64,000 nucleotides of DNA, taken from Tolypocladium sp. Sup5 PDA-1. Lineage: Eukaryota > Ascomycota > Sordariomycetes > Hypocreales > Ophiocordycipitaceae. The translations under genes and the position numbers were made by a program. Below the pieces are notes generated by a model that worked only from the letters and a program-made list of their open reading frames with translations, searched no databases and had not been told where the DNA came from. Below are positions 22,480 to 34,002 of the stretch, piece by piece (the stretch's first letter is position 1; every line of letters begins with the position of its first letter). Location: contig JPHH03000016.1 in the NCBI GenBank assembly GCA_000750105.3, positions 62,001 through 126,000 on the forward strand. The letters are read 5' to 3'.

Positions 22480-24568
22480 TCACATGGTGTATCTAAACGT
22501 CTCCCATTGCTCAAAGTCCGTCTTGTCAGTAAACTCTGGCCCATTGGGACTAATTGAGTCGCATCTAGCTTCCATGAGTCGATCGCGACGGCCGTTTTCG
22601 TATCTGTACCATGAGAGTTGAAGTACCGGCAGGATGATCATAAAGGCGTAGCATCCCACTGCGGCCAGACTCTTATCAGCAAACTGTCGTTCAATCACAA
22701 GGACAGAGAACATACTCAACATTCGAAACGCCAGCTCGTAGCGTGGGGCTTGGCTTTCGAGGAAGAATTCTGCCAGATGCATAAGCTGCTGCCTACTGTG
22801 TAGTGAACGGCACACTTACGGGGACCTGCGACGAGACCAGCAGCCCACCCCGCAAATATGATTCCAGAAGCAGTCGACTTCTTGGTGTTCCCAGCATAGT
22901 TTGATGCCATTAGCCCAGTGCTGAGCGTAAAGGACATCGTGTGCCTGTTCAAGGTTTAGCCTATGCCAAATCATGATGGCTTCACTAGGGAACACTGACG
23001 TATACGTGAGATAGTATCCCGCAAGGCGACCACCCTGGTTGGAGTCGGGCAACGCGTGGAGAAGGGATGCGCCAATCAATGGAGGTACAGATACCAGAAT
23101 GGACAGCCAGAGACGGACATTGTTGTGGTGCGATGCGATATAGGAGAAGACAAGAAAAGTCGTCAGTTGAATGACGGCAGCGGGACACGTGGAGATGACC
23201 GTGGTTTGGACAGCCGTGAAGCCAAACCCTTTGACGATTTGGCTAGAGAACTGCTGGACTGTTAGAACACCTAATAGACCATAGTTCCAAAATTCTCACC
23301 TGGTTCGCGAAAGTAGAAGGCATCGTGTTGCCACTATTGCCCAGACTGTTAGTACGCAATCAGTGCTTGGACGCTGAGTGTCTCTCACTTACACTGCAGT
23401 GAGGAAGAAGAAGATCGTTTGAGGATCTCGCAAGGCTTCCCAGAACTGTGGCCATTTCCATTGATTGTCAGTAGAGACAGTTTGATTCTCTCTCACTCTT
23501 TCGATCGCGATCCTTTTTTCGCGTGCGCTCAACCATCGGGCATTCGACTGGTTATCAGGCATGAGATACGCGAGTACTAGCGAAAATGCAAAGCTCAGTG
23601 AGCCAAAGAAAAGGAAGAATATCTTCCATGTTGCAATAGGGCCGTGAACTACGAGGGTCAGCAGCAAGCCGAAGCAAAACGAGCCGAACGCGGACACTTA
23701 CTCGACCCCAGTCCGTACGATAAAAGTCCGCCGAAGAAATTCCCAACCTGTGAAAATGTGAGTCTTTACGGTACATGCGGCGACACTAGAAAGATGTCAA
23801 GCAGGGAACCTAGTACTGACAGGAGTGCCACTGAGCCAAAAGGCGGTTCTAAATGCCTGCTCAGGTCGTGTCCACCAGTTACTGGTGACTATCACGAACA
23901 CCGGCCCTATGATGCTCTCCACGAGTCCAAGAAAAAAACGAGCGGCCATGATGCCGGCAAAGTTGAAACACAGAGCTATTTTGTCGGTTAGACAAAACGA
24001 AAAGAGTCTGGAGCAATGTCTTACGGGTAAGCAAAATAATGCACGACCATGTGATTACAGCCCCAGAAATAAGTTTTCCAGCATGCCGAGGCCATCGCTG
24101 CACGAGCTTGGCCCAGACCATAGAGCCAATCATGTAGCCAATATAGAAAATGCTGCGCTTATTAGTATGTAGCTCGCGGCGGCATGTGTAAAGGAACATA
24201 CCTCCCTAGCCAGCTGTAGTTGGATCCACTAAGCTTCAACGCTTCCTTCAGGCCAAAGATTGAGCTGTAGTTGACAAGCGTCTTATCGAGGAACTAGGTG
24301 TGTCCTATTAGCGTTGAATCACGGAGGCAGGTGATGTACGACTCACAGATACGATATAGCAGCCGAATAACAGAGGCAAGAGAACAAAATCCAACTTTCT
24401 CTTCACTTGCTTGGCCTCTTCATCCGTATAGACAATCCGCTCAGACTGACTGGGTAACTTCATATTTCCGTCATGAACAGTGGTGCTAGCGTTTGTGAGA
24501 TCAACGGCAGCTTCGACTTGGTCGACTGCCACGCAGTCTTTAGCTTTTTCGTGGTCCCCAGGCTCCAT
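22480..24568 (-). CDS. Dal5-type MFS permease (anion:cation symporter family)
   Basis: Ten exons on the minus strand (24568-24347, 24293-24202, 24152-24025, 23975-23821, 23747-23702, 23648-23393, 23333-23300, 23250-23000, 22944-22820, 22769-22480) join in phase to 532 aa. The conserved text includes RKLDFVLLPLLFGCYIVSFLDKT, the helix-2/3 region SIFYIGYMIGSMVWAKLVQR, FAGIMAARFFLGLVES, NTKKSTASGIIFAGWAAG and a C-terminal GPQFFLESQAPRYELAF. These are typical of fungal allantoate, nicotinate and pantothenate permeases of the Dal5 family, which import small organic anions at the plasma membrane. The substrate cannot be inferred. It diverges from the hydrolase gene at 25070 across a promoter with duplicated elements, so the two may handle one compound. 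ATG 24568 was chosen because the longer frame starts with GTG. Confidence 0.88.
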
Positions 24569-25069
24569 TGCGGTCCGATGGCGGTGTATCCTAGGCCTTA
24601 ATGATGGAGGACTCGGGCTGTCGCGCACTTGGCCATCCCTGATGCTGCGGTTTTAGATGGTTGATGGAAGGGTCATATAAGGGCGATTTTGCAATAGCGA
24701 GGTGGTTGCCTTTGTCCTTCGGGCCATTTCAGCGCGTTCATGCAGACGGTCTTTGAATCCCGGGATCTTCTACCGAGTCCTGACATTCAAGCAGGTGGCG
24801 CCGACACTATCGGCTCGAGATGTCACATGACCTTGTCGGCTCCGACGTGGCTTGTCATGTTACTCAATTTGGCAAGTCCCTCTTGTGGCCAAAGCCGATT
24901 CTGTCGGCTCGTGCGGTCATGTGACCTTGTCGGGGTCGAATGTCGCTTGCAAGTCACGAGCCATGATAGAGCGCGGTATTAGTCGTAGGCCGCCAAGAGA
25001 CATATAATTAGAGTTGAGTCGGATGAAGGACATGTATCGACCGTAGTAACGGGTCGCGGAGCAAGCGCA
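24569..25069. promoter_or_regulatory. Divergent promoter with a duplicated 30-bp element
   Basis: Two imperfect copies of a 30-bp element lie 94 bp apart in the same orientation, 24810-24839 and 24904-24933. Each begins TCGGCTCG, contains the palindrome GTCA-N2-TGAC and ends CCTTGTCGG. Placed between the Dal5-type permease and the hydrolase gene, they look like operator sites for one regulator. The protein that binds is unknown. Confidence 0.55.
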
Positions 25070-26557
25070 ATGGCAATCGACAAGCCTCAAGCAGAGCCTC
25101 GGCGCATCTCGGCGCCCAAAACCACCCATCTTCCTGAGACGGATAGTTCACGCGCAGTTGTCATTGAGCCCTATCATGTCGACTTACTTCCAGAGTATGA
25201 CTATGTCAGCAGGGAGTATTTGATTAGCGGTATGGCAGCCGGCAAGTCTTATTGCACTCGGCTCCTTCTTCGCTGCCCAGCGGACCCTTCAAAGTTTACG
25301 GGATTCGTTGTCGAGGAGCCTTCCCATCTCTGGGGGGGAACAAGCATATGGCGACATATAAATCGCTGGCTGATGCGAAATGGTGAGTGCGTACGAACGT
25401 TTCCTACGTTTCAGCTCATTGACGCTTCTGAACAGGCCATGCTTGGCTCGAGGTCGATTCACAGGCCCCATCGGCGCTTGGTAAAGTCAAGAACGCTGAC
25501 CCAGAGCGATACAACGAGATGCATTTCATCCCTGGCCCGCTCTCCAATGAATTCCTAGAGAACATCCCGTTCGTCACAAACGTCACCAAGGAAACACTTC
25601 GGGAAGCCTATGAGGGCTTTAAAGCCAAATGGTGGCCTGCGACCTTGCAATCACCTGAAATCATCGCCGCTGCCTCGTTTGCACTACGAACCGGGCAGTT
25701 GGGCTTGAGAGCCACTCGGGTAGTGCTCAGCGGGCTGTCGCAAACAGGGGGTGTGACGAGGCGCTTCGTTACACACTCGTCCCACTTGCGACTGCCAGAC
25801 GGCGCGCTCCCATTCGAGGCATGCATTCCATGCCAGTCTGGCGGTGCAGCCCTCCCTGATCTCCCTGGGGTCAAGATTGTGGAGCTGCTTGGAGAGTCAG
25901 AGTTCCAGTCTGTTCGACTCCCATGTGGTGTCGGCGGACAGATAATCGGGACAGCGCACAGGCGGCCGGAAAGCGACTCATTTCGGCTCTACGAAGTGGC
26001 GGGTATGGGTCACCGCGAGTCCCGGTACGCATCCAACATTGACATTGAACGATGGTCGGTTGCAGAGCTATGTGGTGCCAAATGGAGCACATTCTCCAAT
26101 TCTTTCATCTACCACGCTGTGTTCGACGCCGTGGAGAAGTGGACAGGCAAGAGAGGCATCGCACCTCCTCCCAGCGCTACTCTTGCAACGATCAATTTGA
26201 GCGATGACATCCTGCGGGATGCGCACGGCAATGCGGTTGGGGGAGTTAGGACCTTGCACACCGATGTGCCTTTGGCACGGATTGTTGCTGCTACTCCAAA
26301 GGGCCGGCCAAATTGGTATTGGGGTAAGTCAACCCAACGCATCCGGGGCATCAGAGACAACATGATTCACTAACCACTTGAGCAAAGGATCTGAGTGGCC
26401 ATTCACGCCTGAGAAGCTGCAAAGCGTTTATGGGTCGGTCGCTAATTACCGACGACTGGCAGGACTTGCCATTTACCATCAACTGCAAGCCGGTTTCCTC
26501 CTCGCACATGATGCGGAAACTCTACGCCGGGAAACTGTAGAGAATGTTGCCTTTTAG
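25070..26557 (+). CDS. Alpha/beta-hydrolase-domain protein (PF20091-like)
   Basis: Three exons, 25070-25382, 25436-26323 and 26388-26557, give 456 aa. The protein reads VSREYLISGMAAGKSYCTRLLLRCP near the N-terminus, VVLSGLSQTGG in the middle (a G-x-S-x-x-G nucleophile-elbow-like motif) and LYEVAGMGHRES later (a possible catalytic His region). This layout fits the large alpha/beta hydrolase domain family PF20091, whose reactions are mostly unknown. There is no signal peptide, so it is probably intracellular. The gene diverges from a Dal5-type permease, suggesting the imported compound could be its ester or amide substrate. The family call is from motif pattern only. Confidence 0.7.
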
Positions 26558-27479
26558 ACTGTAATAATTGCGCTCTTAGACCTAAATGCTCAATTCCCGT
26601 GGTTAGCAATGAGATCAGAGATGGGCCTCTGACAGCGTTGTTTTCGCCATTGGTCTAGGGTGGCATGACACGGAACTAAATTTGTAAAAGGCCAACGGCT
26701 TGGTTGCAAAGTGTGTAAAACAGAGGCTATGCTATCTCTCCAGATGCAACACCAGCAGATAAAATGCGAGACTTCATAATAGAGCACGGCTAGCCGACAG
26801 AGGAACTCTCACATGTCGAGTACTCGTACGTTTTGGGTACGGACTTCAATTCATTCGAGGAAGCATTGCAGCCACAGCCTTTCATTCTCCACGCTTGCAA
26901 GGGGACGTGGCGCACGAGTCATGATGCTTGGATACGCTTCAGGGGCTCTGAAGTGCGACCCAATCCCCGCGCTTGATGTTCAATTACGTACCCCACGAAG
27001 TGGTCCCCAAGTGTTGGAACTAATATTCCATCTAGGTCAGAAAGGGAAAGTTAGAGTCTCCGAGACCGGATGCTACAGAGTTCTGTGTGGAAGGGGGTAA
27101 TGAAGCCTTTTCAACGCGACCTGTCAATCTGCAGCCGTCACTGTGCTGGCAGCGACTTGCTTCGCCTCGACATCTTTTCGTTCCGTTCTTTGAATCCCAA
27201 AAAAGGAGGATGCTCTGCTTGGATGGGATGCGTGTTTTCTGGCCAGTACAAAGGAAACATGTATTTTACCAACCAATGACATAGCTCATGTCATACTCTC
27301 TAGCTTCTTAGGGTAAGGCTCGGAGTCCACATATGATACAACCCTCCTGTGCCCCTCTTCCCCTTGACTTCATTGAAGGCCTTGTTGTATTCAAGGCGCG
27401 ATTGTCTCTCGGGCGCGATAGTCAGTGGCTTCGTTCTACACATGCAGTCACTTCGTGTCCCCTTAACAGATCAGTGACC
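26558..27479. other. Intergenic region upstream of a regulator gene
   Basis: 922 bp with no supported gene. It should contain the 3' UTR of the hydrolase gene and the promoter of the Zn2Cys6 gene at 27480. I see no strong repeat. Confidence 0.55.
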
Positions 27480-29478
27480 ATGATCTTGGGAGCTACTGCC
27501 AAACCTGCCACGGCTCGACAGCGGTCTCGTGCCGGTTCGTACGCCACACCCTGACTGGGGGAGCTTGAACTAAGCGATGCTTCCTAGGCTGCTACACGTG
27601 TAGGATTCGAAAAGTACGGTGCAAAATAAATCCTCGGGGTCTACAGGCGTCAGCTCAACCCCATGACTGCGATGATTGCCAAAGACTTGGTTTGGACTGC
27701 CGGTGGCATGCGCCGGCACCTGGCGAGCAGTACGTCCCGCCGCCGAAGAGAAGACGGACGGTGGGACAGCGGTATGGACGCCAAAGTGACAGCAATACGG
27801 AAGTTTCCCCAGAATCGTCGAATCAACCGTCAGCTGGTGAACCCAAAGCCCATCACGTGGACATTTCTGCTTGTTCAGTCGAATCTTCCAGCCCCAGCCT
27901 TTCACTCCCCTCAGATCACGCCAACAGTGTATTCAGCCAACCCACCAATGTCCAACTAGATCTCTTCAGCGACCTTGGCTTTGATTTCGATCTCAGCCAA
28001 GGATCTTGGAATCTGGACTTGAGTTTAGCAGGAGAGGGGCTGGACTTCATACCTTTGCCCGCAGTAGACCCTTCGACGTTGCAATGGGCTTCTGATTCCA
28101 CAAGCCTAACAGTGTCCACGAAGTTTCCACCGGCAGATAAGCGCCAAGGGTCAAGGCAACCTCACTCAGCACTTCAAACCGAAGAAGATATCACATCCGG
28201 AGCCACAAACCTTTCTTCTCCTTCCGTCAGCGAGGACAACCGCCGGCTGATCCAGCACTATTTGCAGGTCATGAAGGGCTTTGCAAAGGTTGAAGATCGC
28301 TCTAAAGATGCCAATAACTTGTTTATCTCAGCATTTTCTGAATCCCTCTATTTTCCACCACTTTTCTACGCTATTCTCGCATTCTCTGCTTCTCACCTGT
28401 CCATAGAGGACGCTTCCTACGTCGACCAAGCCAACACTTACGACCGCCTCGCGCAGGAGACTTTCGAAGCCTTTAAGCAAGACCCTAGCACCCAAGCAGA
28501 GGGACTTCTTTCTGCTCTATTCGTTCGCGTCAAGAAAGTTCATGTGACGGCGGGCAGTGTGGCCTCTTTTCTGGATCTGATGGCGGCGGCGGCCGAAATT
28601 GTCTCAACTAAGCAAGGCGAGCGAGCCTTGGAAGATCCCTCTACTCTGGCACGACGTATTATTCTCCGTCTCGCTATCCTGGACGCGCGCGCTACATACT
28701 ATCGACTAGGCGGTGGGGTGCTTGTTAACTCCTTACGCCGTCTTCCTGCTCTGTCATTCATTTTTAGTGGTGAAACTCATTCGGCCATCTCACCGGGCGC
28801 TCTTATCAGCTTGCTTCGTGCGGATATCCTCCGGATGCGTGTTGCAGAGCTCGACATGCGGTTGCACAAGCAAATGAAGAGCGAATTCATTATGCTATCT
28901 CCAATACGCGTGGACGACGTTAAGTTGCTCTATATGGACGTCCAACGCGAAATTGACCAATGGGAGAGTCAGATGATTAGTCTGGGTGAGGAGCTGGACC
29001 ATATTACTTTGGTTGACGAAGCGGTACTTGATTCATCGACCTACGGTCACTATACTGTCTTATCAGCGCTTCACTCGGCCCTACTCTACCTCCATATTAT
29101 CCACGTGAGTACTCCAGTGTCTTTTGCTTTAGGCTACTGATATCATCTACTAATAATAAGCAGCCATTGCTCTGTTTCGACCGGGAGGTTTCTATCTCAA
29201 GAATATTATACTGCCAACTTAGGGTCTGTCGCGACCCTTCACGCACTAATTCGCCTTCCTCGATCCTGCCTTCCTCCCTCTTCTTGGCTGGACTGTGCAC
29301 CAGCGACCCTATACATCGCGACTGGGTACTCAAGTTGTTGAAGGAAGGGGAGAGGTGGGGTCTGTACGTTCGAAAGGCCCGAGAGCTACTCGAGGCACTG
29401 GTGAAGTTACAGGCCAAGGGAAATACGGTGGATGTGTGCAGCGCGATGGACCAAGTTACTGGCAGATTCATCATCTAA
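27480..29478 (+). CDS. Zn2Cys6 transcription factor next to a dead PKS
   Basis: Three exons, 27480-27534, 27588-29104 and 29164-29478, give 628 aa. The first exon supplies ATARQRSRAG and joins to CYTCRIRKVRC in exon 2; the second half of the zinc cluster is CDDCQRLGLDC. The loop between the third and fourth Cys is about 15 residues, at the long end for the family. A basic PPPKRRRTVGQ follows. The central and C-terminal parts match the fungal-specific regulators of the ARCA/Arg81-like group (hydrophobic blocks from residue 230, FILAFSASHLS-type helix). The gene is intact, yet the PKS and P450 immediately downstream are wrecks, so it may be an orphaned pathway regulator or unrelated. The target is unknown. 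Confidence 0.82.
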
Positions 29479-29718
29479 ATGTTAACCGTCGGAGAAGAAT
29501 GCTTTAGAGCTAAAAGAAAACCTGTCTGGAGAAGAGGGAAAGGACGTGTGTGCGAGTGTGTGTGCACAGATGAGGAGACAAAGCCCTCTAAGGAAAATAC
29601 CCCTTCTTCATCTTTCTGCTTCAAGCATAGAGGGGCCTTGTTCCATCGAGCCCCTCTCCTAATTTCCGTACAACTGAGTGCCTTGTACATAGAAACTTGT
29701 CCTAGTTTCAACCTGCTA

Positions 29719-30250
29719 TCATGACCTTTCACGGTCCCTTAGTACCAAGTTCAGCAGACCAGAAGTGGTTGTAAAAAGGTCCGTCGCCTCGGTAAACATT
29801 CTCGTCCCAACCTCACCCGGGGCAAAGTCAAAGTCAAATTCTGTAAATATGCACGCCGCGGCAACTCGAATCTCCATTAAACGTAGGCTTTTACCCAAAC
29901 AGGATTTTTGCCTGCCATTTCCGATTAGAAGTAGCAATCTCGGGATCATGTGTCGGTAACGCTTACCTATGCTCCACGGCACAAAGGCGTTCTTGTTCAA
30001 AATCAGGGGCCTAGTGGTACACCGCTCGGGAATCCACGACTTTAGCTTCTGAAAGTAGCGGCCATCTGCCTCCGATCTAGCGAAACTGCCCTGCCAATTT
30101 GAACTTGAATAGTGAAGCTCAACTAATCTCGCATCAGGCTGTATTGAGGCGTCACAATGGTCGTGTTCTCGGGGATGTAGCTCCCGTTGATTGTCATGCC
30201 TCCGCGAGGGGGCAACCGAAGGTCGGCCACCACAGGCAGTTGATGAAGTA
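29719..30250 (-). pseudogene. Cytochrome P450 relic, C-terminal part only
   Basis: On the minus strand one reads PPRGGMTINGSYIPENTTIV (30123-30250), then IPERCTTRP and NKNAFVPWSIG, then a haem-loop remnant ending SCLGKSLRLMEIRVAAA, and a C-terminal tail to the stop at 29719. This is the last third of a fungal class-II P450. A probable intron (GTAAGC to GGCAG) separates VPWSIG from the Cys loop, but joining it leaves the frame off by one base. A stop also interrupts after YSLMRD. The N-terminal two thirds, including the ExxR helix, are absent. The lost end faces the lost end of the PKS relic next door. Confidence 0.8.
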
Positions 30251-30396
30251 GACAAATGCCGATCTTTGCTACTTGCTTGCATGGCTTTCGTTGATCAAGC
30301 CATTGCCTTTGTTGATAAAGAAGCACCATCCGTCCAACTTGAACGACATCTGCAGGCTTATGTATACTGGATGAAGTCTCAGCAATAAGGACTTCG

Positions 30397-32665
30397 GGGT
30401 GGAGACTTACTGGTTGACGACCATTCCGTCCAAAGGCTCCTTGCCGATGCAGATGCCCGCGAACAACTCTTTCAGCGAGCAAGTTGCATGAAGATACTGC
30501 GCGGCGAGGTCGACCCTTTGCAGCTCATATTCCAAGACGGTCCCGCCGACCGGTACTATGAGCAGATGCTGGCAAACGAGCACCATGCCCACCCTGCCTC
30601 CGCGAATTTGGACCTCCTGTGCTTCAAGAATCCATCCATGAACATCCTTGAAGTCGGGGCCGGCACAGGTGGTCGGACGTTACGCACCCTGAAGACCTTG
30701 AGCAGCGACGAGTTGAAGAAATGGGCACGATACGACTACACTGATACTTCGCCCTCTTTCTTTGGCCAAGCACGCACCGGGTTTCGGGAATACGCGGCCA
30801 AGATGAGCTTTAGACAGCATAGCATGCCCTTGTTAACGTTGCTCGCATCCAGGAGGGTGAATCAATCCTGGTTTATCCAAGCGCGAAGTACGAAAGCCAA
30901 ATGGTCATACATCGGCAAGACAGCTCGGTGCCAGCATACTTGTCACGGCCAGCTCGGTCTTGGAGCGTGGCTTTCTTCTCAATCAGTTGCATGTTTCCGG
31001 CGTGGCTATTTTATCTGCCGATGAAATCTCCTTATCGCGCAAGATCCCCGAGGCTATCCGAGGATTGGGGGTCGACGTAGTCGTCGGCGCACCGGCAAAG
31101 GACGGAGACAGCATCGATATTGGTGAATCTCTGGCCCCTTTCGGCCAGCTTGTCGATTGTTGTGCTCAAGAAGCCGGCAGATTAAGCTTAGCGACGATGT
31201 GAAGCGGTTGCTGCAATGGACCTGCCAACGCGCGCCGGTCATCGGTGGACATGATTGACCTCTGGAAGAAGCCCTCTACGGCATATAAGACGTTTCAACA
31301 AGCTATGAAAGCAGCTTTTAGGGGGGAGTTTGGCACGCCACACCCGCTTCATGTGTTTGCAGGTGACAACGCCGACGCAGGATTCCGCTTGGAAGGGCTA
31401 GGCAAGAGAGTCATTACCCTTGACCCAGAAATGACAATCACGGTACTTACAACTTTTCGGGCGTTGAGCAAGCTGCGCTGGCTGGTATTAATGGCTAACA
31501 CGAGCTCTCTCTCAGGCAAACGTCAAGGTAAAGCCCCAGTACAGCTTCCCAGCGGAGGCAACGTACGTTATCGCGGGTGGGTAAGGTGGTCTCGGAAGGA
31601 GTTTTGCAAGGTGGATGGCAAGACGCGGAGCCAGGAATCTCATTCTTCTTTCGCGTTCTGGCGTCCGAGCAGCCGCTGCAGAGGCGCTCGTGAACGAACT
31701 GTGGTCGCAGGGAGTCCGTGCTAAAACGCCCCAGGTCGACATTGGCGACCTCGTATGGGTGCAAAGTGTGCTGGGAAAACTGAGGGCTTCCATGCCTCCC
31801 ATCCGCGGCTGCATACAAGCATCGGTGGTTTTGGGGGTCCGCCTCCCCCTTCTTTGCCTTTGCTTTTCTGGATCGAACACTAACAGTTTGTAAAGGACAA
31901 CTTGTTCCCAAACATGACCTACGAGGACTGGGCCATCAGCACCGGGGCCAAGGTGACTGGGTCCTGGAACCTTAACGCCGCTCTGCCGGCGGACCTTGAC
32001 TTTTCGTCCTCCTGTCCTCGAATCAACAGTATCATCGGCAGTCGTGCGCAGGCCAACTACGGCGCGGGCAACACCTTCCAAGTGTCCTCGCGCAGCACCG
32101 CCTTTCGTTGGGGCAAAAGGGTGCGTCCATCAACCCGGGCCTCATGGTCGCCGAGGGCATCGTCGCCAAGAATGCTCACCTACTCGCGTCGATGCTCCGC
32201 ATCGGCCATCTCATGGACATTCATCAGGAGGAGCCTCTTGCCCTGCTGGAGTACTACTGCGACCCAAACCTCTCCATCCAGGACCCGGCTGATGCGCAGA
32301 TTCTGGTGGGAGTAGAGATGCCCGGCGCGGTACTTGTCAAGGGCATCGACCTGCACAACGCGATTCACCGGCCCATGGTCCGCCACCTCTTCCAGATGGG
32401 AAAGACGAGTGGCCGAGATGAGATGCAAAGCCTAAACGCTGCCGCTGCCGGCGCCGCGTCTGTCCACCGGGCGTCGCTCCTCACCAAGGCGGGCTCGCAG
32501 GATGAGGCGGCCGCCCTAGACTCGCTTGTCGTGGTTGACTTCAAGAATTGGTTTGCGAGGGAGATTGGTGCTGACATTGAGATATTTGTGCTGCTGGGCA
32601 ATCTGACGCTGGGGCAGCTTGCTGAGCAGGCTGCGAGGACTAACAAATACCGACGAGATGGGTAA
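30397..32665 (+). pseudogene. Highly reducing polyketide synthase relic (MT-ER-KR-ACP)
   Basis: Fragments in the plus-strand frames follow the domain order of a fungal reducing PKS. Methyltransferase: ILEVGAGTGGRTLRTLKTL at about 30640-30700, preceded by linker text from 30397. Enoyl reductase: PEAIRGLGVDVVVGAP and ESLAPFGQLVD around 31040-31160. Ketoreductase: MARRGARNLILLSRSGVR and DNLFPNMTYEDWA at 31534-32100. ACP tail: VVVDFKNWFAREIGADIEIF near 32530. Inactivating lesions include an in-frame TAA (31582-31584) inside the KR glycine motif, a compensating frameshift pair near 32000-32023 that changes FVLLSS to SSSCPR, another shift near 32085, and loss of the ACP N-terminal half. KS, AT and DH are absent. 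Confidence 0.88.
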
Positions 32666-33123
32666 TACGCCCTGTATCCGTACTCCGTACTCCGTACACG
32701 AGAAATAAATAAATGACGATGTTATACCGTGGCCGCATTAATAGTACCGGGGTGGTTGAGGGTGGTCTGCCACATGTCCAGTCAGAAACGAGTTTCAGTT
32801 TCAAGTTCCAGTCACATGGTTATTATTGGAGTGGAGGGAGGGGTTACAGTCTAAAAGTAACACAGCGCTATGAAGCAACATGTGATCATTGCCTCGCCGA
32901 GAAGGTTGCGCAAAGGATCCAACAAGTGAGACCTGTTGGAGGCCCGGGACGGATTGTTTACCCACAAGTGACCCCGCAACGCCGTTCCGCGCGCCATCCA
33001 TCGGGCCATCGGGGTCTCGGGCGCGTACCCTTCCTGGAACAGCACATATGTATCAAGATCGCATGCCCCGCGCTCCTTGTCCGTCAATAGAAAACCAGGA
33101 CCCCCTTTCCGACATCCGCCATC
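32666..33123. other. Intergenic region
   Basis: 458 bp with no supported gene; includes TACTCCGTA repeats near 32680-32698 and the promoter of the downstream oxygenase-domain gene. Confidence 0.55.
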
Positions 33124-34002
33124 ATGTCTCAGCTACCGGAGACGCCCAACCAGGCTACAGAGCATGCTAAATCGTACGATGATCCTTTCATCTACGACAC
33201 CATTGCGGAGCCAACGCATCTTAGGACGTTGCTGGTAGAGGACATTTACCTACTCGGCGGGCAGTTCGCCATTCTCTGCCAGTTTGCCCACCCTGCCTTG
33301 GCTAAGGGCAGCTACACTCACTCAAGCTTTGCGGCACGCATTGCCAACCGGCTCCAGAACACGGCGCGCTTCCTTAACGCAGCAGTCTTTGGAACCCAGC
33401 AGGAAAAAAACGCCATATTTTCCGTCATCCACAAATACCATGCACATGTGAAGGGAGACGGCTATGACGCGAACGATCCAGAGCTACACAAATGGACAGC
33501 AGCCACACTCTTCGTGGCTGTTATCGTGGTCCACGAAGCCGTCTTCGGAAAGCTCCATCGTGACCGGCTGGAAACCTTGTATAAAGAGTCTGCCGTGTTT
33601 GGGACCTCCTTGAGAATGCCACCTGAGATGTGGCCGGCTACTCTCGACGATTTTTGGACTTACTGGGATCACAATATCGCCACGCTGGAGGTCACTGACA
33701 TGGCCCGCAAATTAAGTCGGGATTTGCTCTACCCCATCAACCTCCCGCTGCGGTTGCGTGCCATGACCCCGCTGGCACGGGTTCTAACTATTCATTTTCT
33801 CCCGGAAAGGCTGGCGAATGAGTACGATCTGCAGCCGACAATGTTAAGCCGGCTTCAATACCAAGTCGCTGTGAACACGCTTTCGGTCACGTACCCTCGA
33901 CTTCCGGACCAGATACGACAAGGATTGCACCAGCACTATATGGAGGACCTTAAGAGGGCAGTAGATAAGGTTGTGCGCACAGGACATTGGACAAAGCTCT
34001 AA
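33124..34002 (+). CDS. MpaB/Lcp-type oxygenase-domain protein (DUF2236)
   Basis: A single 292-aa exon. The pattern GQFAILCQFAHPALAKG (46-62), the histidine cluster H103/H106/H108 in IHKYHAHVKGDGY and YDANDPELHKWTAATLF (114-130) is the signature of the ER-bound oxygenase MpaB / rubber oxygenase catalytic domain (formerly DUF2236), where conserved histidines hold a haem. MpaB of the mycophenolate pathway cleaves a prenyl side chain; most fungal relatives are uncharacterised. No signal peptide is visible. The reading frame is undamaged although the genes on both sides are relics. The family is assigned with good confidence; the substrate is unknown. Confidence 0.83.
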   Translation: MSQLPETPNQATEHAKSYDDPFIYDTIAEPTHLRTLLVEDIYLLGGQFAILCQFAHPALAKGSYTHSSFAARIANRLQNTARFLNAAVFGTQQEKNAIFSVIHKYHAHVKGDGYDANDPELHKWTAATLFVAVIVVHEAVFGKLHRDRLETLYKESAVFGTSLRMPPEMWPATLDDFWTYWDHNIATLEVTDMARKLSRDLLYPINLPLRLRAMTPLARVLTIHFLPERLANEYDLQPTMLSRLQYQVAVNTLSVTYPRLPDQIRQGLHQHYMEDLKRAVDKVVRTGHWTKL

